Shown here one piece after another: positions 9,344 through 20,000 of a stretch of 64,000 bases of DNA. The notes under the pieces are model-generated. The model was not told where the DNA came from. It saw only the letters and a list, made by a program, of their open reading frames with translations, and made no database searches. Both the position numbers and the translations under genes were made by a program. The DNA comes from Kangsaoukella pontilimi (GTDB lineage Bacteria; Pseudomonadota; Alphaproteobacteria; Rhodobacterales; Rhodobacteraceae), in NCBI RefSeq assembly GCF_009830125.1, contig NZ_WUPT01000001.1:1426001-1490000 (forward strand), in the 5' to 3' direction. Each line of letters opens with the position of its first letter. Position 1 is the stretch's first letter.

Positions 9344-10360
9344 ATGGCCGCACGCAAGGCTGCGAGCAAGTCGAACGCCTCGAAAGAGGAACTGCTGGAA
9401 TATTACCGCGAGATGCTTCTCATCCGGCGGTTCGAGGAAAAGGCGGGCCAGCTTTATGGCATGGGCCTGATTGGCGGTTTCTGCCACCTCTATATCGGAC
9501 AGGAAGCTGTCGTCGTCGGCCTTGAAGCCGTGGCCGAAGAAGGCGACCGGCGCATCACCACCTACCGCGACCACGGGCACATGCTCGCCTGCGGCATGGA
9601 CCCCAAGGGCGTCATGGCCGAACTGACGGGCCGCGAGGGCGGCTATTCCAAGGGCAAGGGCGGGTCGATGCACATGTTCTCGACCGACAAGCGCTTTTAT
9701 GGCGGTCACGGCATCGTCGGCGCGAACGTGCCGCTTGGCGCTGGTCTCGCCTTCGCCGACAAATATCTCGGCAATGACCGCGTCACCTTCACCTATTTCG
9801 GCGATGGCGCCGCCAACCAGGGCCAGGTCTACGAGACCTACAACATGGCCGAACTCTGGGACCTGCCCGTCGTCTTCGTCATCGAAAACAACCAGTACGC
9901 CATGGGCACGAGCGTCAAGCGGTCGACCAAATCGCCGTCGCTCTGGGAACGTGGCGCGGCCTACGGGATCGAAGGCATGGAAGTCGACGGCATGGACGTC
10001 CTCGCCGTGAAGGCCGCCGGTCAGAAGGCGGTCGAACATTGCCGCGCCGGCAAGGGTCCGTTCATCCTTGAAGTCATGACCTATCGCTACCGCGGCCACT
10101 CGATGTCGGACCCGGCCAAGTACCGGACCCGCGACGAAGTGCAGAAGATGCGCGAGGAACGCGACGCGATCGAACAGGTCCGCAAGCGCCTTCTCGAGAT
10201 GGACGGCGGGCTGGAAGATCAGCTCAAGGACATCGACAAGGAAATCAAGAGCATCGTCAACGACGCCGCCGATTTCTCCAAGGAAAGCCCCGAGCCGGAG
10301 CTGAAAGAGCTCTGGACCGACATCATCGTCGAAGACGCCCCGGCGCCGCAGAACGCCTGA
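9344..10360 (+). CDS. pdhA: Pyruvate dehydrogenase E1 component, alpha subunit
   Basis: 338 residues. With PdhB it decarboxylates pyruvate and reductively acetylates lipoyl groups, feeding acetyl-CoA to the TCA cycle. The thiamine diphosphate fold is shown by TYFGDGAANQGQVYE...VIENNQYAMGT, and RYRGHSMSDPAKYR is the phosphorylation-loop-like segment of E1-alpha. The start at 9344 has a GGAAGGGAGGG leader and gives the usual N terminus (basic, Ala/Lys-rich, then ELLEYYREMLLIRRFEE). It is the first gene of a four-gene operon. Confidence 0.97.
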   Translation: MAARKAASKSNASKEELLEYYREMLLIRRFEEKAGQLYGMGLIGGFCHLYIGQEAVVVGLEAVAEEGDRRITTYRDHGHMLACGMDPKGVMAELTGREGGYSKGKGGSMHMFSTDKRFYGGHGIVGANVPLGAGLAFADKYLGNDRVTFTYFGDGAANQGQVYETYNMAELWDLPVVFVIENNQYAMGTSVKRSTKSPSLWERGAAYGIEGMEVDGMDVLAVKAAGQKAVEHCRAGKGPFILEVMTYRYRGHSMSDPAKYRTRDEVQKMREERDAIEQVRKRLLEMDGGLEDQLKDIDKEIKSIVNDAADFSKESPEPELKELWTDIIVEDAPAPQNA

Positions 10361-10381
10361 TCAGAGGGAGGGATACCGAAA

Positions 10382-11755
10382 ATGGCAACCGAAATTCTCA
10401 TGCCCGCACTCTCCCCCACGATGGAGGAAGGCACGCTGGCCAAATGGCTGGTGAAAGAGGGCGATACCGTTTCGTCCGGCGACATTCTGGCCGAGATCGA
10501 AACCGACAAGGCCACGATGGAATTCGAGGCCGTCGATGAAGGCATCATGGGGAAAATCCTCGTGGCCGAAGGCACCGAAGGCGTGAAGGTGAACACGCCC
10601 ATCGCCGTCCTCGTCGAGGAGGGCGAAAGCGCCGATGACGTCGAAGTGTCGTCGACCCCCGCCGAAGCGCCCGCCGCTGCCGAGGAAGAGGCCCCTGCCC
10701 CTGCAGCCGCCTCTGCCCCCGCGCAGCCCAAGGAGAGCCGCGCGCTCGAGCCCGACTACCCGGAAGGGACCGAAATGGTCTCGACCACGGTCCGCGAAGC
10801 ACTCCGCGACGCCATGGCCGAAGAGATGCGCCGCGACGACACCGTTTTCGTCATGGGCGAGGAAGTGGCCGAGTACCAGGGCGCCTACAAGATCACGCAG
10901 GGCTTGCTGGACGAGTTCGGCGCGCGCCGCGTCGTCGATACGCCCATCACCGAGCACGGCTTTGCCGGCATAGGCGTGGGTGCCTCCTGGGGCGGTCTGC
11001 GCCCCATCGTCGAGTTCATGACCTTCAACTTCGCGATGCAGGCCATCGACCACATCATCAACTCGGCGGCCAAGACACTGTACATGTCGGGCGGTCAGAT
11101 GGGCAGCCCGATCGTGTTCCGTGGCCCGAACGGTGCGGCGGCCCGCGTGGCGGCCCAGCACAGCCAGGATTACGCGGCGTGGTATGCCAGCGTGCCGGGC
11201 CTTCGCGTGGTTCAGCCCTTCTCGGCGGCCGACGCCAAGGGCCTCCTGAAATCCGCGATCCGCGACCCGAACCCGGTCGTCTTCCTTGAAAACGAAATCC
11301 TCTACGGCCGTTCCTTCGATGTGCCGAAGATGGACGATTTCACCATTCCCTTTGGCAAGGCGCGCATCTGGCGCCAGGGCGAGGACGTGACCATCGTCTC
11401 CTGGGGCATCGGCATGACCTATGCTCTGGAAGCGGCGGACGAACTGGCGAAAGAGGGCATCGCGGCCGAGGTCATCGACCTGCGCACGCTCCGCCCGCTC
11501 GACATCGCGACCGTGGTGGAAAGCGTCAAGAAGACCAACCGCTGCGTCACCGTGGAAGAGGGCTGGCCCGTGGCGAGCATGTCGGACCATATCGGCTCCG
11601 AGATCATGCGCGAGGCGTTCGATTATCTCGACGCCCCGGTGCTGAAATGCACCGGCAAGGACGTGCCCATGCCCTATGCCGCAAACCTCGAAAAGCTGGC
11701 GCTGACCAGCACCAAAGAGGTGATCGACGCGGTCAAGGCCGTGACCTACCGCTAA
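10382..11755 (+). CDS. pdhB: Pyruvate dehydrogenase E1 beta subunit with N-terminal lipoyl domain
   Basis: 457 residues, about 130 more than a plain E1-beta. Residues 1-80 are a biotinyl/lipoyl domain with the lipoylated lysine at position 43 (ETDKA). An Ala/Pro/Glu-rich linker follows (~85-125). The catalytic part holds [33 protein letters not shown] and [11 protein letters not shown]-like transketolase C-terminal elements. A lipoyl domain fused to E1-beta is known from other alphaproteobacteria. Its lipoyl domain is nearly identical to that of PdhC in the same operon. Confidence 0.97.
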   Translation: MATEILMPALSPTMEEGTLAKWLVKEGDTVSSGDILAEIETDKATMEFEAVDEGIMGKILVAEGTEGVKVNTPIAVLVEEGESADDVEVSSTPAEAPAAAEEEAPAPAAASAPAQPKESRALEPDYPEGTEMVSTTVREALRDAMAEEMRRDDTVFVMGEEVAEYQGAYKITQGLLDEFGARRVVDTPITEHGFAGIGVGASWGGLRPIVEFMTFNFAMQAIDHIINSAAKTLYMSGGQMGSPIVFRGPNGAAARVAAQHSQDYAAWYASVPGLRVVQPFSAADAKGLLKSAIRDPNPVVFLENEILYGRSFDVPKMDDFTIPFGKARIWRQGEDVTIVSWGIGMTYALEAADELAKEGIAAEVIDLRTLRPLDIATVVESVKKTNRCVTVEEGWPVASMSDHIGSEIMREAFDYLDAPVLKCTGKDVPMPYAANLEKLALTSTKEVIDAVKAVTYR

Positions 11756-11780
11756 AAGGATGGAGGTCCACGGGATAGAC

Positions 11781-12023
11781 ATGTCGAAAGGCGCCTACCG
11801 CGTCAGCTTCGAAGCCGGGGGGCGCCGCATCCGCGGCCTCGTCCCCGAGGCGCTGGTGGCCGAGACGCTCGGCCTTCCGAACGCCACCCGGCCTGAACAT
11901 TTCGACGTCTATTCCTGGATCGCCCACCACAGAAAAAACATCGAGAGCGCTCTCGTGAAAATGTCTCAAGGCGACAATCGGGTGAAAAAGCCCTACGATC
12001 TGTTGTCGCTCGAGGAGGAGTGA
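11781..12023 (+). CDS. Small conserved-looking protein inside the pdh operon
   Basis: 80 residues from the ATG at 11781; an in-frame ATG at 11760 would add seven, but an AAGG abuts it with no spacer. It lies between pdhB (ends 11755) and pdhC (starts 12028) with almost no gap on either side, so it is co-transcribed. The sequence has a beta-rich start ([19 protein letters not shown]), a central [18 protein letters not shown] helix and an acidic end. It loosely recalls the short DUF1488 proteins, but I cannot place it firmly and give no function. Confidence 0.65.
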   Translation: MSKGAYRVSFEAGGRRIRGLVPEALVAETLGLPNATRPEHFDVYSWIAHHRKNIESALVKMSQGDNRVKKPYDLLSLEEE

Positions 12024-12027
12024 AGAA

Positions 12028-13377
12028 ATGCCCACCGAAGTCCTGATGCCCGCCCTCTCGCCTACAATGGAGGAAGGCACGCTTGCCAAATGGCTCGTCA
12101 AGGAAGGCGACACCGTATCCTCGGGCGACCTTCTGGCCGAAATCGAGACCGACAAGGCCACAATGGAATTCGAAGCCGTCGACGAAGGCGTCATCGGCAA
12201 GATCCTCATCCCCGAAGGCTCGGAAGGCGTAAAGGTCAACACGCCCATCGCGGTCCTGCTGGAAGAGGGCGAAAGCGCCGACGATATCGGTGAGGTGTCG
12301 AGCGCGCCCAAGGCCGAGGCATCGACGGATGCGGCCCCTGCAGAGGCGTCGGACAAGACCGCACCCGCAGAGGGATATGGCCGGGGCGAAACGCAAGCGA
12401 GCGCCTCGCCAGCGCCGGCAGCAGGCACCGACGACAAGGGCGACCGCATCTTCGCATCGCCCCTCGCCCGCCGCATCGCCAAGGACAAGGGTCTGGACCT
12501 GAGCCAGATCAAGGGCTCGGGTCCGAAGGGCCGCGTCGTGAAGGCGGATGTGGAGAAGGCCGAACCCGGCAAGGCCGAAGCGCCGAAGGCCGCAGCCGCC
12601 GAGGCGCCGAAGGTAACCGAGGGCGCGAAACCGGCCATGCCCGCCGGCATGGGAGCCGATGCGGTCATCAAGATGTACGAGGGCCGCGAGTACGAAGAGG
12701 TCAAACTCGACGGAATGCGGAAAACGATCGCCGCGCGCCTCACCGAGGCCAAGCAGACGATCCCGCATTTCTACCTTCGCCGCGACATCCAGCTGGATGC
12801 GCTGATGAAGTTCCGGGGCACGCTGAACAAGCAGCTCGAGGCGCGGGGCGTGAAGCTCTCCGTCAATGATTTCATCATCAAGGCCTGCGCACTGGCGCTT
12901 CAGCAGGTGCCGAACGCCAATGCCGTCTGGGCGGGCGACCGGATGCTGAAGTTGAAGCCATCCGACGTGGCCGTGGCCGTCGCCATCGAGGGCGGGCTGT
13001 TCACGCCGGTTCTGAAGGATGCCGAGATGAAGTCGCTCTCGGCGCTCTCGGCCGAGATGAAGGACCTCGCCGCCCGCGCCCGCGACCGCAAGCTCAGCCC
13101 CGAGGAATATCAGGGCGGCAGCTTTGCAATCTCGAACCTCGGCATGTTCGGCATCGACAATTTCGACGCCGTCATCAACCCGCCCCATGGCGCGATCCTC
13201 GCCGTCGGCGCGGGCGTCAAAAAGCCGGTTGTGGGCGACGATGGCGAACTGACCGTGGCCACGGTCATGTCGGTGACACTCTCGGTCGATCACCGGGTCA
13301 TCGACGGCGCGCTCGGCGCGGAACTGCTGAACGCCATCAAGGACAACCTCGAAAACCCGGTGGCGATGCTGGCTTGA
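12028..13377 (+). CDS. pdhC: Dihydrolipoamide acetyltransferase, E2 of pyruvate dehydrogenase
   Basis: 449 residues. Residues 1-80 form one lipoyl domain (lysine 43 in ETDKA), followed by a Pro/Ala/Glu linker, the E1/E3-binding domain ([20 protein letters not shown], about 150-185), a second linker and the catalytic acetyltransferase core. The active-site motif is SVDHRVIDG with the catalytic His and Asp. It forms the structural core of the complex and passes acetyl to CoA. A GAGGAGGAG sequence at the end of the preceding small gene supplies the ribosome-binding site. The E3 gene is not adjacent in this window. Confidence 0.97.
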   Translation: MPTEVLMPALSPTMEEGTLAKWLVKEGDTVSSGDLLAEIETDKATMEFEAVDEGVIGKILIPEGSEGVKVNTPIAVLLEEGESADDIGEVSSAPKAEASTDAAPAEASDKTAPAEGYGRGETQASASPAPAAGTDDKGDRIFASPLARRIAKDKGLDLSQIKGSGPKGRVVKADVEKAEPGKAEAPKAAAAEAPKVTEGAKPAMPAGMGADAVIKMYEGREYEEVKLDGMRKTIAARLTEAKQTIPHFYLRRDIQLDALMKFRGTLNKQLEARGVKLSVNDFIIKACALALQQVPNANAVWAGDRMLKLKPSDVAVAVAIEGGLFTPVLKDAEMKSLSALSAEMKDLAARARDRKLSPEEYQGGSFAISNLGMFGIDNFDAVINPPHGAILAVGAGVKKPVVGDDGELTVATVMSVTLSVDHRVIDGALGAELLNAIKDNLENPVAMLA

Positions 13378-13410
13378 CGAGGTTTTGCGCCCTGCTTCGC
13401 AGGTCGCGCT

Positions 13411-13434
13411 GCGCGGATGCTGATGCATCCGCGC
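13411..13434 (+). terminator. Perfect hairpin behind pdhC
   Basis: Ten-base perfect arms GCGCGGATGC and GCATCCGCGC with a four-base loop, 34 bases past the pdhC stop. No T run follows. It is immediately followed by repeat copy B, so the two together may define the transcript's 3' end. Confidence 0.5.
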
Positions 13435-13440
13435 CCGATG

Positions 13441-13497
13441 AGGGGGCTGTCTGCCCCCTCAAACTCCCCCGAGGATATTTGAAGGCCGATAATGGGG
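13441..13497 (+). repeat. 3'-end-associated intergenic repeat, copy B
   Basis: A hairpin AGGGGGC..GCCCCCT is followed by CTCCCCCGAGGATATTTGAA and GGCCGATAATGGGG. The last part is the reverse complement of the copy A core with one or two differences. As with copy A, it lies directly downstream of a gene's stop codon and in the same orientation relative to that gene. Confidence 0.75.
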
Positions 13498-13582
13498 ACG
13501 CCGTCCTCGCTTGATCCAGCGCAAGGCTTCTGGGCGCCGGTGTGCCTAGTCATGCGAAAACCCGCATGACTGGAGCAATCCC

Positions 13583-13918
13583 ATGAACTGGCACGACTTT
13601 CTGACCAACGCCAACCGTAATCTCGCGGCTTTCCGAAAGGCCGAGCCGGAGGCCGCCACGGGCTTCGGCGCCATGGCAAAGGCCGCAATGGCCCCAGGCG
13701 CGCTCTCGACGCTCGACAAGGAATTGATGTGCATCGCCATCGGGATTTCCAAGCAGTGCAACGACTGCATCGGATTTCACGTGAAGGCCGCCATCGCGGC
13801 AGGGGCCACCCGCGATCAGGTGGCCGAGACGATATCCGTCGCGATGTATATGGGCGGCGGCCCCGCCTTCATGTACGGGGCGCGCGCGCTCGAAGCCTAC
13901 GACCAGTTCGTCGCCTAG
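13583..13918 (+). CDS. AhpD-like carboxymuconolactone-decarboxylase-family protein
   Basis: 111 residues. The AhpD-type redox centre is complete: Cys59-x2-Cys62 with His66 in KQCNDCIGFH, followed by the helix AAGATRDQVAETISVAMYMGGGPAF. Such small CMD-fold proteins act as alkylhydroperoxidase-like reductases or have uncharacterised redox roles; the exact substrate cannot be read from sequence. It stands alone, converging with cysK. Confidence 0.88.
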   Translation: MNWHDFLTNANRNLAAFRKAEPEAATGFGAMAKAAMAPGALSTLDKELMCIAIGISKQCNDCIGFHVKAAIAAGATRDQVAETISVAMYMGGGPAFMYGARALEAYDQFVA

Positions 13919-13928
13919 GCCAAACTCG

Positions 13929-14996
13929 TCAGAGCTGATACCCCGGCGTCGATTTCGACAGCGCGAGTTCTTCCTCTGACATGTCCTCTCCGATCCCCTC
14001 GAAGAGCGGCGTCGACAGGTACCGCTCGCCCGTATCGGGCAACATGCAGAGGATGACCGAGCCGGGTTCGGCCTCTTTGGCGATCTTCATCGAGACCGCA
14101 AATGTCGAGCCGCCCGAGATACCCGTGAAGATACCCTCTTCCGCCGCCAGCCGCCGCGACCAGGCGATCCCCTCCGGTCCCGGCACCGGCAGAAGCTGAT
14201 CGTAGTAGCCCTTGTCCAGCGCCTCCTGCAGCACCCAGGGAATGAAATCCGGCGTCCACCCCTGAATCGGGTGCGGCTCGAAATTCGGGTGGCTTTCGGT
14301 CGGCTGATGCGCCTCGTTCCGCGTGTTGACATAGCCTGAGCCCACAAGCTGGGCGTTTGCGGGTTCAGTCAGGATGATCTTTGTCTCGGGCCGCTCCGAT
14401 TTCAGGACACGCCCAAGCCCGCTGACGGTGCCGCCCGTGCCATAGCCCGTCACGACATAATCCAGACGCTCACCCTCGAAGTCCCCGATGATCTCGCGCG
14501 CCGTGGTGTTCTGATGGATTTTCGCGTTGGCCGGCGTCTCGAACTGGCCGGCAAAGAACCAGCCATTCGCTTCGGCCAGCTCTTTCGCCTTCTGGTACAT
14601 GCCGAAGCCCTTCTCGGCCCTCGGCGTCAGCACCACCTTGGCGCCCAGGAACCGCATCAACCGCCGCCGCTCGATCGAGAAGCTGTCCGCCATGGTGATG
14701 ACCAGCGGATAGCCTTTGGCCGCACAGACCATGGCAAGCCCGATGCCCGTATTGCCGCTCGTCGCCTCGACAACGGTCTGGCTGGGCTTCAGCGCGCCCG
14801 ATTTCTCGGCCTCTTCGATGATGCTGATCGCCAGCCGGTCCTTGACCGAGGCAGCCGGGTTGAAGGCCTCGAACTTGACATAGACGGTGACCCCCTCGGG
14901 AGCGATCCGGTTGATACGGATCGTGGGCGTGTCCCCGATCGTGTCCACGATCGACTCATAAAGCCGTCCGCGACCGCTTGTTGTTCTATCCGACAT
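13929..14996 (-). CDS. cysK: Cysteine synthase A (O-acetylserine sulfhydrylase)
   Basis: 355 residues, somewhat longer than the ~320 of enteric CysK because of an insertion after the TEPANAQL segment (about residues 205-230) and a longer C terminus. The PLP lysine is Lys52 in AASVKDR; TSGNTG (79-84) binds substrate and GTGGT holds the PLP phosphate. The C terminus is SKSTPGYQL, differing from the -DI/-NI end that docks into CysE in enterics, though it still ends in a hydrophobic residue. It lies just downstream of cysE, with an intrinsic terminator between them. Confidence 0.93.
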   Translation of the reverse strand: MSDRTTSGRGRLYESIVDTIGDTPTIRINRIAPEGVTVYVKFEAFNPAASVKDRLAISIIEEAEKSGALKPSQTVVEATSGNTGIGLAMVCAAKGYPLVITMADSFSIERRRLMRFLGAKVVLTPRAEKGFGMYQKAKELAEANGWFFAGQFETPANAKIHQNTTAREIIGDFEGERLDYVVTGYGTGGTVSGLGRVLKSERPETKIILTEPANAQLVGSGYVNTRNEAHQPTESHPNFEPHPIQGWTPDFIPWVLQEALDKGYYDQLLPVPGPEGIAWSRRLAAEEGIFTGISGGSTFAVSMKIAKEAEPGSVILCMLPDTGERYLSTPLFEGIGEDMSEEELALSKSTPGYQL

Positions 14997-15065
14997 TGTC
15001 CCTCTCCCATGCAGCTTTTCAGGTGAAGCCTGCGCCCGGAGTGCCTTTGAAGCAAGGGCCGGAAC

Positions 15066-15098
15066 AGAAAAAGAGCAGAGGGACCGGCCCTCTGCTCT
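15066..15098 (-). terminator. Intrinsic terminator of cysE
   Basis: Eleven-base perfect arms AGAGCAGAGGG (15072-15082) and CCCTCTGCTCT (15088-15098), five-base loop, followed on the minus strand by TTTTTCTG. It separates the cysE transcript from cysK downstream, so the pair is probably independently controlled. Confidence 0.9.
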
Positions 15099-15124
15099 CG
15101 TCGGAATTTCATTTCGGGAATGGC

Positions 15125-15940
15125 TTACTCGCCGGGACAGCCGTTCAGGATCTGATCCATCGAGAGCGCCGGCTGGTCACACCCCGCCTCTCCCACGATC
15201 CGCGCGGGAACGCCGGCGACCGTCTTGCAGGGCGGCACTTCTTCCAGCACCACGGACCCGGCGGCGATCCGGCTGCAATTGCCGACGCGGATGTTGCCGA
15301 GCACCTTTGCACCCGCCCCGATCAGCACGCCGTCTCCGATCTTGGGATGGCGGTCATCGTCTTCCTTGCCGGTACCGCCAAGCGTTACCGAATGCAGCAT
15401 CGAGACGTTGTTGCCGACCACCGCCGTCTCGCCGATTACAATGGAATGGGCGTGGTCGATCATCAGGCCCTGACCGATACGGGCGGCGGGGTGAATGTCG
15501 ATCCCGAAGACCTCGCTCACCCGTGCCTGGATCAGATAGGCCAGGTCCCGGCGGTTGTGGGTCCAGAGCCAATGGCCCACCCGATAGGCCTGAACGGCCT
15601 GGAATCCCTTGAAGAACAGAAGCGGCTGCAACAGCGAATGGCAGGCCGGATCGCGCTCGTAAACCGCCATCAGGTCCGCGCGCGCCGCGCGGCCGAGGCT
15701 CTTGTCATCGGTATAGGCGGCGTCCGCGATTTCCCGCATCAGTTGCGGCGAAACATCCTGCGACGACAGCTTCTGGGCAAAGCGATAGGCCAGTGCCTGC
15801 TCCAGTGTCTGGTGGTGCAGAACGCTCGAATGCACCATGCCGCCGATCAGCGGCTCGGCTATCACGGCGGTTTCGGCATCGTCCCTGATACGGTCCCAGA
15901 CGGGGTCGACAGGGGTCGGTTTCGTCTTGCGTTCTGCCAT
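15125..15940 (-). CDS. cysE: Serine O-acetyltransferase
   Basis: 271 residues, typical for CysE. It acetylates serine with acetyl-CoA to O-acetylserine, the substrate of CysK. The N-terminal half is alpha-helical (DPVWDRIRDDAETAV), and the C-terminal half is a left-handed beta helix of hexapeptide repeats with IDIHPAARIGQGLMIDHAHS and VSMLHSVTLGGTG, which carry the active-site histidines. In many Rhodobacterales cysE lies close to the GTA cluster, as here, by my recollection. Confidence 0.95.
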   Translation of the reverse strand: MAERKTKPTPVDPVWDRIRDDAETAVIAEPLIGGMVHSSVLHHQTLEQALAYRFAQKLSSQDVSPQLMREIADAAYTDDKSLGRAARADLMAVYERDPACHSLLQPLLFFKGFQAVQAYRVGHWLWTHNRRDLAYLIQARVSEVFGIDIHPAARIGQGLMIDHAHSIVIGETAVVGNNVSMLHSVTLGGTGKEDDDRHPKIGDGVLIGAGAKVLGNIRVGNCSRIAAGSVVLEEVPPCKTVAGVPARIVGEAGCDQPALSMDQILNGCPGE

Positions 15941-16022
15941 GATGCAGCCTCGTATTACTGTCAGCGCGTCTTACACCAGATAGGCGCTCCTGACAAAACA
16001 CAAAGCGTGAGGCGGTAGAAAA

Positions 16023-16364
16023 GTGCCCGATTCCACACAATTGGACATGTGGCGCGAAAAACTCGCCACCGAGCTGCACGCCCTCGACACAAGCGACGAC
16101 GATAGCCGAGAAGATCGGGGCACCGTCACGCTCGACCAGCAATCCGTCGGCCGTCTCAGCCGCATGGACGCGATGCAGCGTCAGGCCATGGCACAGGCCA
16201 CCAGCCGCCGCCGCGCTCAGCGCCGCGCCCGCATCCTCGCCGCCCTCGCCCGTTTGGACGAGGGCGAGTACGGGGTTTGTCAGGACTGCGGCGAAGACAT
16301 CCCGCCCGGCCGGCTGGAACTCGACCCAACGGTCGCCACCTGCGTCTCCTGTGCCAACGGCTGA
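16023..16364 (+). CDS. DksA/TraR-type zinc-finger protein
   Basis: 113 residues. The C-terminal zinc finger is complete: Cys86-x2-Cys89 and Cys107-x2-Cys110 (CQDCGEDI, CVSC). A helical N-terminal region rich in charged residues precedes it. At this length it resembles the short DksA/TraR relatives that bind the RNA polymerase secondary channel. The start is GTG at 16023, with GAGGCGG about ten bases before; an internal ATG at 16047 is the alternative. It converges on the last GTA gene with a four-base gap. Confidence 0.82.
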   Translation: MPDSTQLDMWREKLATELHALDTSDDDSREDRGTVTLDQQSVGRLSRMDAMQRQAMAQATSRRRAQRRARILAALARLDEGEYGVCQDCGEDIPPGRLELDPTVATCVSCANG

Positions 16365-16368
16365 GCAC

Positions 16369-17079
16369 TCACGCCCTGGGCGGCGTCAGTTCCGCCAGGT
16401 GGATGGCAAGCCACACCTGCCCCGTCCCGTTGAAGCTCCCGCCCTTAGCCGTGAGCACGATGTCCCCACCGCCGGGATAGACCTGTGGCACGTCGCGGAT
16501 CGTGGCCGCCGTCGCTCCGGCGGCGCTGCTGACCCCCATCGCGAAACGGGTCGCCGCGCCGCTCACCCCAAGATCGAAGGACGACGCACCGCCGATGGAC
16601 GACACCACGCGAAGAGACACTCCAAGTACCAGGGCGCCATCTGGCAACGCAGCCGTCACCGTCGAAACCGGGCCGCCTCCGACACTGTGCAACACGTCCG
16701 CAGTCCGGTGCGCGAATGCCGCTCCGGCACCTGACAAAGCGATCAGCCCCGGAACCCACTCGACACCGTCGAAGGTAACGATAGCACCCGCCTCTGCATC
16801 CCAGGCGCGCCAGCCCGCCACCGGCGTCACGGAATCCCAACCGCCGTTCTGATAGAGGGCCAAGGCACCATCGAACCCGAACCAGGCACCGGATGCGCCC
16901 GCGCCCACGGCATGGACCTCGCCCTCGCCGGGCGCCACCGGCGGCACGGAAGCACCGGTACCCGCCAGCGTCATCTGCGTCAGCGCATCCAGACGCTGGA
17001 ACGCCTCGTTCACGGTAACATGTTTCTGCGCCTGCGCCGCTTCGACGAAGGGCAATCCAAGAGTGACGGTGCTAGTCAT
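16369..17079 (-). CDS. DUF2793 protein at the end of the GTA cluster
   Basis: 236 residues. The N-terminal half, LGLPFVEAAQAQKHVTVNEA and FQRLDALTQM, is the DUF2793 signature, found at the tail end of many Rhodobacterales GTA loci. The second half is Gly/Ala/Val-rich and looks like a beta-structured fibre or receptor-binding head. Its start overlaps the stop of the tip gene by eight bases, so it is the last gene of the operon. A role in the GTA fibre or tip is inferred from position. Confidence 0.8.
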   Translation of the reverse strand: MTSTVTLGLPFVEAAQAQKHVTVNEAFQRLDALTQMTLAGTGASVPPVAPGEGEVHAVGAGASGAWFGFDGALALYQNGGWDSVTPVAGWRAWDAEAGAIVTFDGVEWVPGLIALSGAGAAFAHRTADVLHSVGGGPVSTVTAALPDGALVLGVSLRVVSSIGGASSFDLGVSGAATRFAMGVSSAAGATAATIRDVPQVYPGGGDIVLTAKGGSFNGTGQVWLAIHLAELTPPRA

Positions 17080-20000
17080 TGATCTCTACCTTTCCGAAAA
17101 GCCCCGGACCGAAGCGGTCCGAAATCTGCGCGACCTCCACGCGGTAGGCACCGGTGACGCCATCCGCCGCCGCCTCCGCCGCGCCGTAGGTCCATGACGG
17201 CGTGGAGACCGTGACCTCACGCCTCAGCGCGCTGCCGACAAAGACACGGACCACATAGCTCTCGGCCACCTCGCCCAATGGCACGTCCAACGGCTCCCAC
17301 CGGTCCCCGTCGATACGCGTCCGGCGCACCCACGTGACGGTGACATCCCCGCTCTCGTCCCGCCGGGCCCGGACATGCGCCGGGGCGTAGGGCCGGAACC
17401 CGAGACCGAAGGTCGTGGCCTCGATCGTTGTGAAGGACGGATGATCCACCGGCTTGTTGGCCGGGCCGACCCGATAGACCTGCGGCTGGCCAAGATAGTT
17501 CGACCTGAGCGACATCTGCCGCAACGCCCCGTCAAGGATCACCACCCGCGAGCCGGTGGGATAGCTTTCGGGCATCGTACCATCCGTGCCCTGCTGTCCC
17601 CTCAGCCGCATCGACAGGTCCCAGACATCCGGCTCGGACAGCACCGCGTCCCGGAACTGAAACACCTCCCACGGTCCGCCGGCCGCCGAGCGGATCAGCG
17701 CCGCGTTCCCGCCCGAATAAAGCGCCGCCTCGTCGATGCTCGACAGGGCGCCCGCGACCAGCCGCACCTTCAGCGCCGGCCCCCGGTCGAAGCGATGCGG
17801 CGAGGCCCGGCCAAGACCGTTCAGCGTCTCGCCGATCAGCGCGCGCTGCGTGAGCTCTGTCTCGAACCGCCAGACCGATCCCCGCTGCATGTAGACGGCC
17901 ACCGATCCCGGCCAGGGATCTGATGCCGCCACGACCCATGGGGCCGCGACCGCTTCCTCGCCCACGACAAGCGGCAGGTCCATGATCTTGCTCGCCACCG
18001 GCAAGGGGGCAAGTACGGGCGGCCGCGCCACGATCGTCTCGGCATCTGCGGCGACCTCGAAGGTGCCAGCGTCGATCCGAACCGCCTCGACCCGCCGCTC
18101 TCCACCTTCCTCGATCCGGTCGATCCGGTACCGCGCCCCATCGGTATCCTCCTCAAAGGCCACCACATCGCCCGCCGCGAGAGTCGAGGACGGCGGCAGC
18201 GTGAAGCGCACGCTTTCACGGGCCACGCGCACCTCGGACAGCCAGCGTTCGGTCAGCGCACGGCCCTCGCCCTGCGTCAGAACCAGCGGCAACTCGCTCC
18301 GCGCGATCACGCTGTCATCGGCATCGGGAAAGCGCGCCTCCGCGGCCCGCACCTCGTAGTCGCCATCGGCCTCCAGGAAATCCAGTTGCACACGGCCCGC
18401 CACGCCCGACTGCGCCTCTCTCAGATGGCTGATAACATCAGTCCCCTGCGCCCAGACCAGCCTCTCCTGCGACAGAACCTCCGTCAATCGTGCGCCGCGC
18501 GACCGGAACACCAACTGTCCGTCCCGCTCGACCGCATCGGCCCCCGCCGCCATCAACAGTGGTTGCAAGGCCGCCCGCGCATCGCGCCCGCCCTCCAGCG
18601 AGACACCCCGCACAAGGCCATAAAGCCCGCTCACATCCACATCCGTCAGCCCCGAGGCCGTACAGACCTCCTCGACCACTGATGCGAGCGACCGCGACGC
18701 CATCCGCCCGGCCAGGATATGCCCGGCCCCATAGCCCGCACCATCCGACCAGACCGACAGGCTCGCCGGAAACTGCGGGTAAGGCCGCGCGTCCCACCCC
18801 CAGAAGAACATGCGGTCGGTGGCCACCATCGGCCCGCCATAGACAGACGACACCGGGTTCCGTTCCGGATCGTCCCAATACGTGGCGACGGCATCCAGAT
18901 ACCGCGCCTGCAACAGATCGTCCCGCGCGCCGCTGCTGTCGCGTGCCTCCGCCTCAACCCGGCGGCCGGGCGCGTTCGTGCCCCGGTCCACCGCCGGACA
19001 CCCCAGCTCCGTGAACCAGACAGGCTTCGAGCCAGGCACCCACCCCGTCGGCGCGCCCGCGCGCGCGCCTGACACCCGCTCGTGATGCGGCTCGGACCAC
19101 CAGCTTGCGATGTCCTTCCAGCGATAGACCCAGTGTTCTCCGAACGCCGCGTCCTCGATCGGGCTCCTGATCTGAAGCGCCCGCGCCTCTTCGGTGCGGT
19201 ATTCCCAGTCATGCCCTTCGCCGCCCGCGATATTCGCCTGCAGGTAGCCAAGGTCATAGATCGCGCCCCAACCGGCATCGGCATGCTCGGTCCCGCCACG
19301 CCAGTCGCTGACCGGCATGTAATTGGAAATGCCGACGAAATCGATATTCGCGTCGGACCAGAGCGCGTCCAGCGGGAACAGAACGTCGCCCGGCGCGTCC
19401 ACGGGTCGGACGCTGTGATACTCGGTCCAGTCCGCGCCATACCCGACCTTGGTCCCCGGCCCCAGGATCGCACGCACCTCCGCCGCCAGCGCCTTCAGTT
19501 GACCAACCGCCGGGAAACTCCCGTCTCCCGCCCGCGCCCGCGTCAGCCCGACCAACTCGGACCCGATCAGAAAGGCCGAGACACCGCCCGCCACCGCCGC
19601 CAGATGCGCATAATGCAGGACAAAGCGGCGATAGGTGAACCCGTCGCCACCGATATAGCTCACCGTTCCACCGCTCACCGAGAAGTCGCCCGCGACCGCC
19701 GACCCGAAAAACGCATCGACCTCGGCGGTCACGTCCTGCCCCGGCTCCGGCTCCAGAAGGCCGCGCCAGGGTGTCTCGGGTTGCTCAACGCCGCCCGTGG
19801 GATCGGCGAGGCCGTTGCCGGCGATCTGGTCCATCAGCAGAACCGGCGACAGCATGACCTCATGGTCTGCCTGACCCAGCCTGCCGATGGCCTCGATGAC
19901 GGCCCGGTCCGCAGGCGTCCCGCCATAGACCGAGCGACCTTCCTTTTCGGGCAGAACCGCCGCGCCAGCCCGCGTCACGCCATCCACGGCCCAGCCCATC

